Shown here: piece after piece, positions 61,401-64,000 of the stretch | Layout of the letters: each line of letters begins with the position of its first letter | Position numbering within the stretch: the first letter of the stretch is position 1 | NCBI GenBank assembly: GCA_030549775.1 | Contig: CM060175.1 | Coordinates: forward strand, 81,824,245 to 81,888,244 | Source: Tamarix chinensis | Lineage: Eukaryota > Streptophyta > Magnoliopsida > Caryophyllales > Tamaricaceae | Direction: 5' to 3' | Length of the DNA stretch: 64,000 nt | Position numbers and translations under genes: made by a program | Notes under the pieces: model-generated | The model's database searches: none | The model's input: the letters and a program-made list of their open reading frames with translations, nothing else | Told to the model about the DNA's origin: nothing

Positions 61401-64000
61401 AGCTCATTAAGTTGTTGGTGCCAGAGTCACGGGCTTGTGTGAGTGACTTGGCGAGTGGTGGGGTGGTAGTAGGCTAGTAGCTTCTCAAGTCAGGTGCATT
61501 CCGCGTGGGAACGTAACAAAATAAGTGTACAAAAGAGTCCGGGCCGGACATTTGAGTTGTTGAGGTAGTACCAGACTCTGTCCTTCGGATTCTTTTTTCC
61601 TGTTTCATTTTGTTGTAAGAGTGAGTGTGTGATTTCATGTCGTAGTGTTCTGAAAGTTTCCTTACGCCGTTTCCATGTGCATTGACCGTGTGAACCTAAA
61701 AATTATTGCTTCGATGTATCAGAAATATGAAAGAGGCTGTTGTTGTCATAGTTTTCAGACTGGACCAGTCATACGCCTTGTACGTAAGTACGTCATTTCC
61801 ATGCGCATTAATTGCGTATGAACGTAATAATTATACGCATCAGAAAGAGAACGCTTGCTTGTTCGCTCCACCTTGAACATATATATATAGTTTCAAAACC
61901 GAATCCGTCATTGAACCTGTGTGATTGATCCGCAGTCGTCAGACCACAGTAGTACATCTTTTCCGATGCTACACACATTTCTCAACAGGATACTGTGCAC
62001 GTGTTGTTTGTATCGGGTTCGTATACTCTCGACGGTAGTATATAGTCCGGCCTAGCTCGTTGTAGCAGGTCATGTGCGGCAAGATCGACGTTGCTTTGGT
62101 GTCTGTATCGGGTTGATAAGTCGGGTCGGAGCTGCTGCTTTAAGTTAGTTTTCTTTCGTACACTGCAATTAATTGGGAGGGGCTTGCCGCTCCGGCGTTT
62201 GTGCAGGTTTGATGCTTAGCTCGTGGAAGGTTATTCACCGGGCCTGTTGTAAGGTAAACCATACTAGGGAGAGGGGGCGGGGCTGACCATGGAGTCCTGA
62301 CGTTTGCCATTACCGCATTACCTGAAGCTTTATCTGTACAGTAAGGTGCTTTATCTGCTGCACGTGTCATTTTGGTGCCTGGCTTTTATCACTAGGGGTA
62401 CGATTAACTTCTTGTGTTAGTGGTCGGAGAAGTGGATCACGTACAAGCGACAAAATCTATATGATATTTTAATAAACCTTTAACACTAACTAAACCTAGA
62501 AAGGAATAAAAAAAACCAGTAATAGTGTATTGATTTTAGTGCTCATTTCGGAATCGATTAAAACATGTGCAATAGATATGTATAAAATACTATGAAGATT
62601 GATCGGGTATCTGTGAGATGACACTTCCTTTTCGCAATGTAATGTAGGTCATATCTAGAGCCGGCAAAAGTTGATCCGACCCTAAAAATCTGACGAATAC
62701 CTTTTGATCGATTCAGTGGGTTATTAACTGATTGGATTAATTGATTCTTAGCTAGTTTTGCCCAATTCTAAAAACCTTTTGATCGCTATTGGTGACATTA
62801 TTGGTATTGTAATTAGACCGGTCAGTCTGGTTTTGATTTTTGATTCTGCAGGGTTAATAGTATGTCTTTCTTTCCCTTGAACACCTTCTAGACTAATAAT
62901 TTTGCCCACTTTCTTTTCTTTCAATATTTTGAGGTTCTATATAAGAATGAACAAGGAAAAAAAAAGGTCTAAGAAAGATGTCCTATCCTATGTGTTAGGG
63001 GATTCTTGTTTAATATCACGAAAATGCTAAATTGACAAACAAAACATTTACAACTTGTTTATTTTTCTTACCAAGAGTGTGTCCTATACGAGTAAGATCG
63101 ATGCATATGGAGTCCACAACTCAGTGAAAATTAAATTCGTAATAGTTTGGTGGTAAGTCTATTATTATCCTTAATATAACATGCTCTGATATTGGCACGA
63201 TGCAACACAAGCAATTGCTCTCGAGAAAATTGGTGCCCTTTCCAACTGCTTAATTCGGGTTGGTTTTGGAGAGTTCTTCGTCTCCCAACAACAATAGATT
63301 TCCAACAATAATCTATAGTGATTTATATGAAATGTAGTAAGATATATTATTTTTTCTAATAGAGTACAAAAATTCACCGCATCCGATTACCCAAACCATA
63401 CCTTCGTATTCTCTCGTGCGTGTGAACACATAGACTGTTCTTTGGGGTCACAAAAAAGTCGTGTCCATAATATATATTCGATCGACCCTTTGTTATCGAG
63501 ACAAACGAAAAGTGTGCACCATACCATCAATGCAAAGTAACTGTCGTAAAGCCTAATTTAAGGAGCATAAGGACGACGTCAACCCAACTGAGGGTGACAT
63601 CTTGGGCCAGCCGAAGGCAACCCAAAGGCGAGCTCAGCAACAAAGCAGAAACACAAATTAGCAAAAGCGTAATCAACACTAAAAAGTTGTCCCTCTATTT
63701 AGCTTGAAAAGTATTTTCATTTATAAATGAAATTGGGCCAATTGTCTAAAAAGAGTGACTAATAATTACTAAAATAGTAAGTAGCGTCTCCACTCGGCCA
63801 ACCTATGTGTGAGATCTAGAAATGTAGCCATCTTACCATATCTAGAAGAGGAGACCACTTCAATTCTCTTCTACTCGATCTCGAGTCAGGCGATGAAGGG
63901 GACGCCTCGGCCTAGCTGGAGATCAGATTCTCAAAAGGCCGAATGAAAGAGCTCTGCTCCGCCTAGGATTTTCTCTTCCATAGTCGTATTGGTTGGTATC
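61401..64000. other. 3' flank of PGIP and intergenic DNA
   Basis: The first 300 bp or so are likely 3' UTR. The rest has no supported gene. A patch at 62660-62860 has CCGGT/GATCGATT words like those at 12020-12150 and 24970-25130. 63540-63980 is less AT-rich (words such as GGGCCAGCCGAAGG) and may be the edge of another repeat. Confidence 0.5.

Overview
The window is plant nuclear DNA, most likely from a eudicot or another non-grass angiosperm with a repeat-rich genome. It holds three recognisable plant genes with plant splice sites, set in old, nested LTR retrotransposons, one LINE and several small DNA transposons. I see no bacterial operons, rRNA, tRNA, CRISPR or organellar DNA. The species cannot be named from the sequence.

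Genes, all on the + strand. (1) 18642-22562: a two-exon POLYCHOME/UVI4/OSD1-family APC/C inhibitor of 245 residues. (2) 46416-50710: a five-exon alpha/beta-hydrolase of the DUF2048/ABHD18 family, 360 residues, with an intact Ser-Asp-His triad. (3) 60393-61400: an intronless, intact polygalacturonase-inhibiting protein (PGIP), 335 residues, with a TATA box upstream. The three are unrelated in function: cell-cycle control, a conserved hydrolase, and wall defence.

Layout. 1-8749: an LTR entering from off the left edge, carrying a 306-bp foldback transposon (452-757) and a second, 4.8-kb solo LTR (1652-6499). 8750-15815: AT-rich, undefined repeat debris. 15816-17114: a 5'-truncated LINE on the minus strand with target-site duplications. 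17150-17830: a degenerate tandem array. 18.2-22.6 kb: the POLYCHOME gene, whose 3.2-kb intron holds a rearranged minus-strand Copia and a Tourist-like MITE. 22850-23020: an orphan exon-like open frame. 25320-45236: one dead Copia element swollen to about 20 kb by nested insertions (solo LTRs at 26746-33706, 28428-31411, 36408-41074, 36700-38074 and 41094-42029, and foldback elements at 26362 and 36661). 45.9-50.7 kb: the hydrolase gene, with a second Tourist-like MITE in intron 1. 52-55.9 kb: another degenerate long LTR. 56-60 kb: AT-rich intergenic DNA. 60.3-61.4 kb: PGIP. 61.4-64 kb: intergenic.

The most informative structure is the set of long (about 3-4.8 kb) LTRs of one family group. They start TGTAA(C/T)A/CCCC, end with the near mirror image, and lack any adjacent internal domain. 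Several are bounded by exact 4-5 bp target duplications, so the insertion order can be read directly. Many of them share a TATA box inside a pyrimidine-rich tract and a tandem dyad module built on TCCAC...GTGG. I did not find an undescribed biological system; the orphan exon-like frame and the shared LTR modules are the best leads.
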